Positions 1 through 8,100 of a DNA stretch of 64,000 nucleotides are shown piece after piece (position 1 is the stretch's first letter; each line of letters opens with the position of its first letter). Origin of the DNA: Bacillus_BE sp042263505 (GTDB lineage: Bacteria; Bacillota; Bacilli; Bacillales; Cytobacillaceae); the NCBI RefSeq assembly GCF_042263505.1, contig NZ_JBHKFI010000016.1, forward strand, positions 50,164 to 114,163, given 5' to 3'. The position numbers were made by a program, and so were the translations under genes. Below the pieces are notes generated by a model. It saw nothing but the letters and a program-made list of their open reading frames with translations. It made no database searches and had not been told where the DNA came from.

Positions 1-767
1 TGGTTGGCATGAATCCAGAAGAATTTTTACATCGTTATCCAAATGAGCTGAGTGGTGGACAGCAGCAAAGAATTGGTGTTGCCAGAGCTTTTTCAACAAA
101 TTCAGACATCATTTTGATGGATGAACCTTTTAGTGCCCTAGACCCAGTCACACGCGGCTCCTTACAAGAAGAGCTTTTTCAAATGCAAAAGGAATACAAT
201 AAAACGATCATTTTCGTCACACATGATATGGATGAAGCAATTAAGATTGCTGATAAAATTTGCTTATTAAAAGATGGTAATATTCTGCAGTTTGATACCC
301 CTGAGAATATCTTAAGAAATCCCGCAAATGACTTTGTAGAAAACTTCATCGGCAAAAGAAGAGTCTGGAATAACCCTGAGTTATTAAAGTCTAGAGATAT
401 TATGATTCACAACCCTGTGAAAATTATCCCACAAAGAAATGTCCTTCAAGCAATTGAGATCATGAAAGACAATAAAGTAGACAGCTTATTAGTAACCGAT
501 AAAAACAATGCCCTTTTGGGGTTAGTCACATTAAAAGGGATACAACTGCTTAAGCGAAATTCGATCATTGGAGAAATCATGGAGCGAAATGTTCTTTCTG
601 TCCGGGATGACGCTAATCTAATCTCCGTTTTGTTCACGATGAATGAACATAAAACTGGTTATATTCCCGTGGTCAATGAAAACAATCAATTGATTGGACT
701 TATCACGAGAAGCAGCATTTTATCCGCTCTAAGTAGTCAATTAATAGATTTGGAGGTGACCTTCTAA
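1..767 (+). CDS. opuCA: ABC transporter ATPase with two CBS domains (OpuCA/EgtV type), 5' end outside window
   Basis: This is the C-terminal part of the ATP-hydrolysing subunit of an osmolyte-type ABC importer. The frame is open to the left edge, so the start lies outside the window. Visible are the ABC signature LSGGQQQR, Walker B (IILMDEPFSALDP) and the switch histidine (FVTHD). Two CBS repeats follow, roughly the last 120 residues (one around SLLVTDKNNALLGLVTL, one around GYIPVVNENNQLIGLI). CBS modules in the OpuA/OpuC family sense ionic strength or nucleotides. The stop codon overlaps the next ATG (TAATG), which implies translational coupling with the permease fusion. The substrate could be betaine, carnitine or choline, or ergothioneine as in EgtUV systems; the ATPase alone does not decide this. 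Confidence 0.9.
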   Translation, partial: VGMNPEEFLHRYPNELSGGQQQRIGVARAFSTNSDIILMDEPFSALDPVTRGSLQEELFQMQKEYNKTIIFVTHDMDEAIKIADKICLLKDGNILQFDTPENILRNPANDFVENFIGKRRVWNNPELLKSRDIMIHNPVKIIPQRNVLQAIEIMKDNKVDSLLVTDKNNALLGLVTLKGIQLLKRNSIIGEIMERNVLSVRDDANLISVLFTMNEHKTGYIPVVNENNQLIGLITRSSILSALSSQLIDLEVTF

Positions 768-2335
768 TGGGTGATTTTTGGACATATCTATTAACGAACT
801 ATCAACAAATTTTTCATTTATTAGTCCAACATCTTTTCCTAAGTGTTGTATCCGTGTTAATTGCCATTGTGATTGGAATTCCACTCGGCATTCTTATTTC
901 AAAAGAGCAAAATCTCGCCAAGCCAGTAATCGGAACTACCAATGTCATTCAAGCAGTACCAAGCCTGGCGCTGCTCGGTTTCCTTATTCCTTTTATCGGG
1001 ATTGGCAGTACTCCGGCAATTGTGATGGTGGTTCTGTATTCACTTCTCCCAATCGTCAAAAATACCTATACTGGTTTGACTAATATTGATGCTGATATTT
1101 TGGAAGCAGCGAAAGGGATTGGTTTAACCCAAGGGCAGACAATGCGAAAGGTACAATTACCGTTAGCCTTACCTATGATTATGGCAGGAATCAGAATTTC
1201 AGCCGTAACAGCAGTCGGTTTGATGACAATTGCCGCTTTCGTGGGCGCTGGCGGTCTTGGCTATCTCGTGTTCTCTGGTGTGCAAACTGTTGATAATAAT
1301 ATGATTTTAGGAGGAGCCATTCCTGCATGTTTACTTGCATTGTTCATTGACTATATTGTAGGGAAATTGGAGACTTCCCTTTCTTACACTAACAAACAAC
1401 GGGCTTCCAAAGCAGCCGTTCAAACAAGCAAATCTTTATCTAAAAAAATCCTTGTCGGTTTCAGCGCCCTCATTATCGTGGCCATCGGTGTTGCCATGTT
1501 TTTATCTCCAACGAAAGCAGAAAATAAAATTGTGATTGGCTCTAAGAATTTCAGCGAGCAATTAATTCTCGGAAACATGCTGGCGGATTTAATTGAAGAT
1601 AAGACCGACTTGGTTGTCGAAAGAAAATTAAATCTTGGTGGAACCCAAGTTGCTTTTAATGCGCTTAATAATGGGGATATCGATGCATATGTCGAATACA
1701 CGGGAACTGGATTGGTGGACATCCTGAAGGGGCCTCAGCAGAGTGATCCTGATCAAGTCTATCAATATGTTCAAAAGAAATTTAATGAAAAATATGGGAT
1801 TGAGCTATTAGATCCAATTGGTTTTAATAACACGTATGCAATAGCAGTTCGCCAAGACACTGCTAAAAAGTATAATCTGAACACCATTTCCGATCTTGCA
1901 AACATAAGCAAAGACCTGACTTTTGGTCCAACAATCGAGTTTCCCAACCGGGAGGATGGATTGATTGGTCTTTCAAAAGCATATGATATCCATTTTAAAG
2001 AAGTAAAAGCAGTCGATGGCGGCCTACGTTATACCGCCTTGGACAACCATAAAAGCGATGCGATTGATGCATTCTCAACGGATGGCTTGATTGAGGCATT
2101 TCATTTAAAAGTTCTCAAGGATGACAAAAATTTCTTTCCGCCATACTATGCAGTTCCAATTCTCAAGACTGAAACTTTAGAAAAATACCCTGAACTTCGT
2201 AAGGTCATAAATTCTCTTGCAGGAAAACTTTCGGATGCAAAAATGCGCGAGCTCAATTATAAAGTGGACAGTCTCAAGCAATCCCCGGCCAAAGTAGCAC
2301 ATGAATTCCTAGAAAAAGAAGGATTGCTCAAATAA
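767..2335 (+). CDS. ABC permease fused to substrate-binding domain (OpuCB-OpuCC / EgtU architecture)
   Basis: One 522-residue polypeptide carries both the membrane permease and the extracytoplasmic binding domain of a quaternary-amine ABC importer. Residues 1 to about 210 are a multi-spanning BPD_transp_1 domain with the EAA loop (EAAKGIGLTQGQ) that contacts the ATPase. A further membrane helix near 225-245 leads into an OpuAC-type binding domain, about 253-522, beginning IVIGSKNFSEQLILGNM. In B. subtilis OpuC these are separate proteins. The fusion is typical of EgtU (ergothioneine), BilE and related importers. It overlaps the ATPase gene by 1 nt and is followed by a strong terminator. Substrate cannot be fixed from sequence; the BusR-like neighbour favours a compatible solute. 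Confidence 0.9.
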   Translation: MGDFWTYLLTNYQQIFHLLVQHLFLSVVSVLIAIVIGIPLGILISKEQNLAKPVIGTTNVIQAVPSLALLGFLIPFIGIGSTPAIVMVVLYSLLPIVKNTYTGLTNIDADILEAAKGIGLTQGQTMRKVQLPLALPMIMAGIRISAVTAVGLMTIAAFVGAGGLGYLVFSGVQTVDNNMILGGAIPACLLALFIDYIVGKLETSLSYTNKQRASKAAVQTSKSLSKKILVGFSALIIVAIGVAMFLSPTKAENKIVIGSKNFSEQLILGNMLADLIEDKTDLVVERKLNLGGTQVAFNALNNGDIDAYVEYTGTGLVDILKGPQQSDPDQVYQYVQKKFNEKYGIELLDPIGFNNTYAIAVRQDTAKKYNLNTISDLANISKDLTFGPTIEFPNREDGLIGLSKAYDIHFKEVKAVDGGLRYTALDNHKSDAIDAFSTDGLIEAFHLKVLKDDKNFFPPYYAVPILKTETLEKYPELRKVINSLAGKLSDAKMRELNYKVDSLKQSPAKVAHEFLEKEGLLK

Positions 2336-2353
2336 TCACATAAGCTTATATTG

Positions 2354-2395
2354 AAAAAACCGGTTCTTCATTAAAGGAAGGGCCGGTTTTTTCTA
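2354..2395 (+). terminator. Rho-independent terminator of the ABC transporter operon
   Basis: The inverted repeat AAAAACCGG ... CCGGTTTTTT, with a loop rich in A and G, sits 19 nt after the permease stop and runs into T residues. It separates the transporter from the convergent regulator. Confidence 0.85.
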
Positions 2396-2453
2396 TACTT
2401 ATATATTCATTTTTTTCACTGCCATAACAAAATAGACTCATGGCAATCATACT

Positions 2454-3074
2454 TTAATCATTCATAAAATTTCGGACACGTTCATAAGCAATCTGATTCC
2501 CAATCACTAGCAAAACATCACCTTCTAAAATCAAAGCATAGGGTCCAGGAGAAAGGGTTAACTCCCCTCCCCTTTTTATTCCGATGACAGTCCCGCCAGT
2601 GTTTTGCCAGAACATTACATCTGAGAGAGTTTTCCCTACATGACTGCAGTCTGCTTTCACTTCAAACTCCATTGGCGTCAATGGCTGTGTATGGCGCAGC
2701 TTTGTTGAGTAATCGATAATTTTCCGAATTGTTTCATTCAATTGTTCGTCAAGCCTGCTCCGCTCCTCCATTAAGAAATACATATTCTTTTCTAAATCCT
2801 TCATGCTTTCCAAACTGGTAAAGAGGCTTATGTATTTAAAAGCATTTTCACGGGAAGATATGACGATTCCGCTTCCCACTGTTGATCGGACAATCTCAAC
2901 ATCTTCCAAGATCTTAATGGCCCGTCTAACCGTTTCGGGGGAAACCTTGTATTCGCTCGCCAAAGTGGACCTGCCATAGATCTTTTCGCCCTCTTTAAAT
3001 TTCCCGTCATGTATACGATGTGCCAAATCAATTGCGATTCGCTCATAAGTAGGTATTTTCGCCCTCTGATTCAT
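2454..3074 (-). CDS. GntR-family regulator with RCK_C (TrkA-C) domain, BusR-like
   Basis: This is a 206-residue predicted transcription factor. Residues 5-72 form a GntR winged helix (STLASEYKVSPETVRRAIKI). Residues about 85-128 look like a coiled coil (LEKNMYFLMEERSRLDEQL), and about 133-206 form an RCK_C/TrkA-C domain. That three-part architecture is the one of BusR, the c-di-AMP-binding repressor of betaine uptake in Lactococcus and Streptococcus. The neighbouring OpuC-like operon fits this role; the function here is inferred. I start at the ATG at 3074, not the in-frame ATG at 3092, because GGAGGAGGT lies 5 nt upstream of the former and would be inside the coding region of the latter. The gene converges on the transporter operon. 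Confidence 0.85.
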   Translation of the reverse strand: MNQRAKIPTYERIAIDLAHRIHDGKFKEGEKIYGRSTLASEYKVSPETVRRAIKILEDVEIVRSTVGSGIVISSRENAFKYISLFTSLESMKDLEKNMYFLMEERSRLDEQLNETIRKIIDYSTKLRHTQPLTPMEFEVKADCSHVGKTLSDVMFWQNTGGTVIGIKRGGELTLSPGPYALILEGDVLLVIGNQIAYERVRNFMND

Positions 3075-3541
3075 AGTAACCTCCTCCACCATTTACTAAG
3101 CAACTAATGAATGACAACTTCACATGAGAATGAATGATTAGTTTTTTCCTGCTTAGCTATTCTCTTTATGATGATTTCTTCTTTTATATTTTTGCATGTT
3201 TAAAACTAGCCTTGAAACACAATAGTCAAATCTATTCATTAAAATGATTCACCCATTTAACTTTATTAACAAACGCCTTTTAAGCCGCAAGTTTTCTCAT
3301 TTCAATGATAGTTTTTTGCCCCTATATGTAACTCTTTAGTAGCTGATTTTGAAACCTCTATGTGCTCTATATAAAAAGCAAAAATGTTAGTTTTAAAATA
3401 TTGATTTGGATATACTTGCAAACCTTATCCCATTTTTTATTATGACCATAGCATAATTTTATTACAACTTTCCTCATGAATCTATTAATTTTCTCTTATA
3501 TGAGTGCCTAGAAACTGCTGAATTTTTTTGTTTCACAAAAG
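3075..3541. other. Gene-free stretch with the regulator's promoter region
   Basis: No credible coding frame is present. Directly upstream of the GntR-RCK gene (3103-3142) lie the inverted hexamers ACTAAT and ATTAGT and two direct copies of AATGAATGA, possibly an operator. The rest is AT-rich sequence in which I see nothing else. Confidence 0.35.
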
Positions 3542-3590
3542 CAGAACCTAACTCCATATGGAATTTTGGCTCTGTCTTATTATTTTCTCT
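3542..3590 (+). repeat. Hairpin repeat, copy 1 (copy 2 at 4675-4719)
   Basis: An imperfect inverted repeat (CAGAACCTAACTCCA / TGGAATTTTGGCTCTG) is followed by a T-rich tail. It is nearly identical, including the TTTGTTTCAC flank, to 4642-4719, so the two copies flank the MarR gene. It resembles a plus-strand terminator, but no plus-strand gene precedes it. Confidence 0.6.
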
Positions 3591-3724
3591 CCTTAATTTT
3601 TATCAAATTTATTTTCTAAATCCTCGATAATTTTCTATAGAAATTAAAACAGCTACAAAAAAAGGCACTGCCATTTCGTTTATTGGATGTGCAGCAACAG
3701 CGCCATGGTATAAAATTTTTATGT

Positions 3725-4399
3725 CTATTTATCATCCGGACTTTTATCTCGATGCCAGCCATAATGAAAACCGTTGTGCCCACCAAAGCGTGGATCTCGA
3801 TTATTCGGATTGTGCTGCTCATGAGCCATTTTCCCGGAGCGCATACCATGGAATCCCGGGTCGAAAAATCCTCTACGCATAGCCATGAGCCGTTCAAATT
3901 GTTCATTTCCCATACGAGAACGAGCGGCACGCAACCACTCAACCCGCTCATTATCATCTACTTCAACGCCAAGTTGAGACTCCAAAGTTGTGATTATTCG
4001 GTCCAGATATACTCCGAACGTCTCCTGTTCCTCTTCATTAAGACAGTTAAAAATATTATCAAAATCAGGTTCTTCTTTTTTGTTTTCGTTTCTGCCTTTT
4101 TCCGTAAATCCCACCAGCATTACTCGTTTATCTTCCTCTGACAGAACACGAGTGACATAGCCGCTATTCTGCAGCTTATTAAGCAATTCATTGAGCGATT
4201 GCTGACGGATACCCAACAAATAAGAAAGGTCCTTCGTAGAAATTTCCTCCTGCAGCTTTAGAATTCCCAGAACCCTTCCCTGTCCTCGAGTTGAGTCAGC
4301 TGTTGGTCCGTATTGGGCATGATTAAAAAGATGGTGGCGCTGCAAAAGTCATTGAAGCTTTAACATCTTTTCATAAAGTTCGTTGAAGTTATTTTCCAT
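3725..4399 (-). pseudogene. MarR-family regulator with in-frame nonsense codon and His/Gly-rich tail
   Basis: A good start exists at 4399: GGAGGA lies about 8 nt upstream and the protein opens MENNFNELYEKMLKLQ. A TGA at 4349-4351 then stops the frame. The same frame continues as LLQRHHLFNHAQYGP and on to 3725. Relatives usually have Arg here (LQRLL), so a CGA to TGA change is likely. The remaining frame contains a MarR winged helix (ISTKDLSYLLGIRQQSLNEL, then a wing with SEEDKRV). It ends in an unusual roughly 50-residue tail rich in Gly, His, Phe and Arg (DPRFGGHNGFHYGWHRDK). A TTG at 4345 could restart translation, but I see no Shine-Dalgarno before it. Either the gene is dead, or readthrough or restart gives a shortened protein. 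Confidence 0.75.
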
Positions 4400-4420
4400 T
4401 TAATAAATCCTCCTTAAGCA

Positions 4421-4469
4421 ATTTATAACAGGTACCTTTATCATTATATTACAGGTACCTGTTATAAAT
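4421..4469 (-). promoter_or_regulatory. Perfect 17-bp inverted repeat around a -10 box, probable MarR operator
   Basis: The arms at 4421-4437 and 4453-4469 are exact reverse complements (ATTTATAACAGGTACCT). The right arm also contains the self-palindrome ACAGGTACCTGT. A minus-strand TATAAT lies between the arms, about 20 nt upstream of the MarR Shine-Dalgarno. MarR proteins usually repress their own promoter from such sites, so autoregulation is inferred. Confidence 0.75.
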
Positions 4470-4674
4470 TTTTTTGTTAATTCATAAAGAAAGTGATAAT
4501 AACTCACTCTTTTATTAGGAAGAACAATTTAACTGAAAATTATGGCACTATTTATACAAAACTAGTGTCTTCAACTATCTTAATTTAGTTACTTATTCGG
4601 CTTGACTATGTATATTAGATGGTACCTGTCACCACCCAAATTTTCTTGTTTCACGATTTTATTCCTCAAAAAAA

Positions 4675-4719
4675 CAGAGCCTAACTCCAAATGGAATTTT
4701 GGCTCTGTTTTGTTATTTT
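4675..4719 (+). repeat. Hairpin repeat, copy 2 (copy 1 at 3542-3590)
   Basis: The inverted repeat CAGAGCC ... GGCTCTG with internal CTCCA/TGGAA pairing is followed by TTTTGTTATTTT. It has the form of a rho-independent terminator on the plus strand but no upstream plus-strand gene. Just left, 4621-4645 (GGTACCTGTCACCACCC) matches half of the palindrome at 19301-19350. Confidence 0.6.
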
Positions 4720-4879
4720 GATATGAATTCTGAAAAGCATGGCAGTCATTAAAAACTTGGTTTATATATATTATTCAGTTTATGCATTATTCTAATCTGG
4801 ATTTTAAAATCTCATTCATTGATACTTTGTTAATCTTTTTCTTGCTTAAAGCCTTAGAAATTTTATAAGTAAATCAGAA

Positions 4880-4956
4880 GATAATGAGAGAAAAAAAACA
4901 AAATTTGTTTTTCACTTTCATTAAATATCCAAAGTATCAAGTAAAAGAGTATATCC
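4880..4956 (+). repeat. Direct repeat bordering the accessory region, left copy
   Basis: About 75 bp, beginning GATAATGAGAGAAAAAAA and ending GAGTATATCC, recurs at 18359-18429 in the same orientation. The copies differ by a 6-nt indel and a few substitutions. Read on the minus strand, both copies keep a short frame starting MKVKNKF and ending at a TGA, so this may be the broken 5' end of a gene. The two copies bound about 13.5 kb of accessory genes. Confidence 0.75.
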
Positions 4957-5111
4957 CAAATCCACTATATATAATGATTGATCCCCCTTGTTTGTCCTTC
5001 TAACCACATTTCGTCATTTGAACTATACTCTCAACGTAAAATGTCTATCAAAATATATTTATATGTTAATAAGGAGATCGGGTAATTTTTATTCTAAAAA
5101 TTATGCATTAT

Positions 5112-5159
5112 AGGCTGACCCATAAAAAAGTCATCTATAAAGACCTTATGGGATAGCCT
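5112..5159 (-). terminator. Hairpin after the STAND NTPase gene
   Basis: The inverted repeat AGGCTATCCCATAA / TTATGGGTCAGCCT has a 20-nt loop and begins 8 nt beyond the stop codon at 5167. A perfect T-run is lacking, so termination efficiency is uncertain. Confidence 0.5.
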
Positions 5160-5166
5160 CTTATTT

Positions 5167-8100
5167 TTATTTCTTTAAAATATATTCCTTATTATTTTTC
5201 GAAATAATTTTGGCTCTTATTGTCTTTCCACAGATTTGCTTTCCTTCCTTTTTGCTAATACCTGTAGGAATACTGCCAATCCAAATTTTACCTTCCTTTA
5301 CAAAAGTTCCCTTTACACCTTTCCTTGTAAACTCTAAAACTTTTAAACTCACTTCCCCAATAAATTCCGGAAGTGTTTCTTTTTCTTCAGCTTCTGGTTC
5401 TTCATATGTGTCTTTAAAAACTACCTTACTTTGATCAACAGGACTGTTGTTGTTCTCCCCAAGTATAACTTGACTAACCCTATTTTCCGCTGATAGCTTA
5501 GGTTCCCCTAATATTTCAAATAAAGTTTTCCCGGTTTCAAACAATGAAACAGGAGTTCTTCTTCCATTAAATTTATAACATTTCACCTGGAACTTATCCA
5601 TTTTATTCAGCAGATTTAATATTGCCTTTGCATCGATATATGCATCCACTTGTGGGCCAAATTGAAAAATATCCATAGAAGATAATCCAGCATTTTTATT
5701 ATCGACTTTTCCATTTAAATAATAAGTACCTGTATTAGGATCTTGTTGAACAAAGCTTGGAATAAAATCTTTAAAATACGAATTGGCAACGCTATTTCTT
5801 ACATTTTTCTTTTTAATAATTATAGGAAGTTCTTCTCCGGCATAATCATCTTTAACAGACAAATCAAGTGCTATAATTTGTTCAAATCCGAATCCGCCGT
5901 AAAATTTAACCTTATGCGTAACCTGGTTTTCTCCTAAAGTATTATTTTCTTCTATTCTAAACTTTGCCTCACGTTCATGCCAATTAATGGGATCTTGAAT
6001 TTTAACGATGCCCTTTTTACTTACAACTCTATCAAAATGACCTGTAATTGGTCGAAAATCTACATCTCCACTTTCAATAATATTAGACCAATCAATTACA
6101 CTATTGGCATTTTGTAATTGTCCCATTCCCATCCCTTCGACAAAGAAATCCCAGATATAATTTAATTTGCGACCAGCACTTAATGCTTTTTGGTAAGATA
6201 ATTTTTGATATTCCGTAGCGAGTGAACTATTTGCTCTGTTTCCTTCTAAAACACTTAAATAATATAAAACATATAAATAATAGTACGGTCTTGGATCATT
6301 TAACTTATCCTTTTCTTCAAGTTCCTTCCATTTTAAAGCCACTATTATTCCTTTATCGACAGATTGACTCGAATACTTAGCTAATTGCAGCCATCTATTA
6401 TAAATGGATATACGTCGCTGCCGTGCCTGATATTTATTGATATCGAAGCTATGTTCTATAATGTCATCCAGCAAATGTAAAATTTCTTCTACCTCTTTGG
6501 CTGGAATATCCTTATAGTAACTACTTCCATCAGCCGATTGGAACCGATATTTACCAAATCTAGCATTGACCAATCCGTGTTTTGCACTAATGATTTCAGA
6601 GGCCGACCCATTATTTTTTAACAAATATTCAATTCTATTAGTGTAATACTCAATCGCTTGTCCAAATTGATTCATCATGATGTTAGAACGATATTCATTC
6701 AACAAGTTAGAATATATACTCCTTGTATTATCATCTAATTCAACACCATCCAGAGCACTAATCAATCCCTCAATATCGGTTCTATATTGTTGCTGTTTTG
6801 GAGATAATGCAGCCAGTTGATCAACTGAATTAATTCCCTTTTTGCGGTACACAAAGTATAAGTAGTCCATAAGAAGATTCATTTGTGAAGTTAAGGCATA
6901 ATCAGGACTGCCTGTTTGTCCAGCTAATGAAAAGATACTTATTATTTTGTCAATTTCATCTTCAAAATTAGAGAACTCTGAATCTGGCAACTCTTCTTTG
7001 ATTCGTACCAATTTATCCCACTTGTCCTTTAAAACAGCACGCTTTGTTTGACCATGCATATGATAAACTCTGGAATCTTGACCACCGCACATTTCCATAT
7101 ATTCCATAGATTTTTCACTATATTCGGTAGCAAGTCCAACATTACCAATTCCAGCACTATATTTTGAACACAATCTGCTTAAGTGCCCATAAAAATGCGC
7201 AGTCATCATATAAATCTGCTGATATTCTTTCGGATCCACTTCATCCGCAAGTTTTGCCGATAACGTTGCCAATTTTAACAATATTTCCTTTTTCTTTGGT
7301 GACAATGGAACCTCTTCAATAATTTTTGAAAAATCCGACTGGTTCATGTCATATCCAATCCGATTCTTTATAAATACCTTTTCCAAGATCACATGATAGG
7401 CATCCGCAAATTTTTCCTTGCATTCTTCAAATATTGCTTCGATTAGTTCAGTCGCCAAATCAGCCAATTTTTCACGATACGGCTCACCATATAAATACTG
7501 ACTGCATTTATCTAGTAAATTTTGGCTGATTAAATAATGTTTTGGCCGATATACAATCATTTCTTGATTATTTGGTATATAAAAAGCACTTTTTATAGAT
7601 TCATTTGTGTTTATGTAATTGCTTCTCGGATTTAAACCTAAATATTTATTGACAAAAACAGCAGGTAAACTTTCCTGTCCATAAATATCACACAATGCCA
7701 TAAAGGCAATTGCCTTTATCTCCTTTTCCCCATGTGTAATATTTGCTATGACTCGTTCTGCATATCCATCAATTCCGTTAAAGTGCTTGTCCATATAATA
7801 AAGAGCAATCATAAACGGACATCTCATGGAACTAATATCTTGCCTGATAAAATTATCATACCCTGCATCTTTTAACTCCAAATCATCCTTTGATAATGGA
7901 CTATACTCTTTAATAAATCTTCTAATTTGCCTTTCAGAATCAGAAGTAATTGCGGAAAATGGTAATTTCTGCGCATTATAACGTTCACCATTTTGTCTGA
8001 CAGCTGCAATAAGTACACAAGCTCTCGGAGTTTCTTTTATAATGGTTTCCAACTCTGCAATATTCTCAAAGTATTCGTCCGCTAAAACGACCACACCTTT

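Noticed and set aside
4880..4956. Border repeats as phage attachment sites
   Set aside because: No integrase, excisionase or tRNA gene adjoins them, and they contain sequence differences and an indel. Kept only as a framing repeat.
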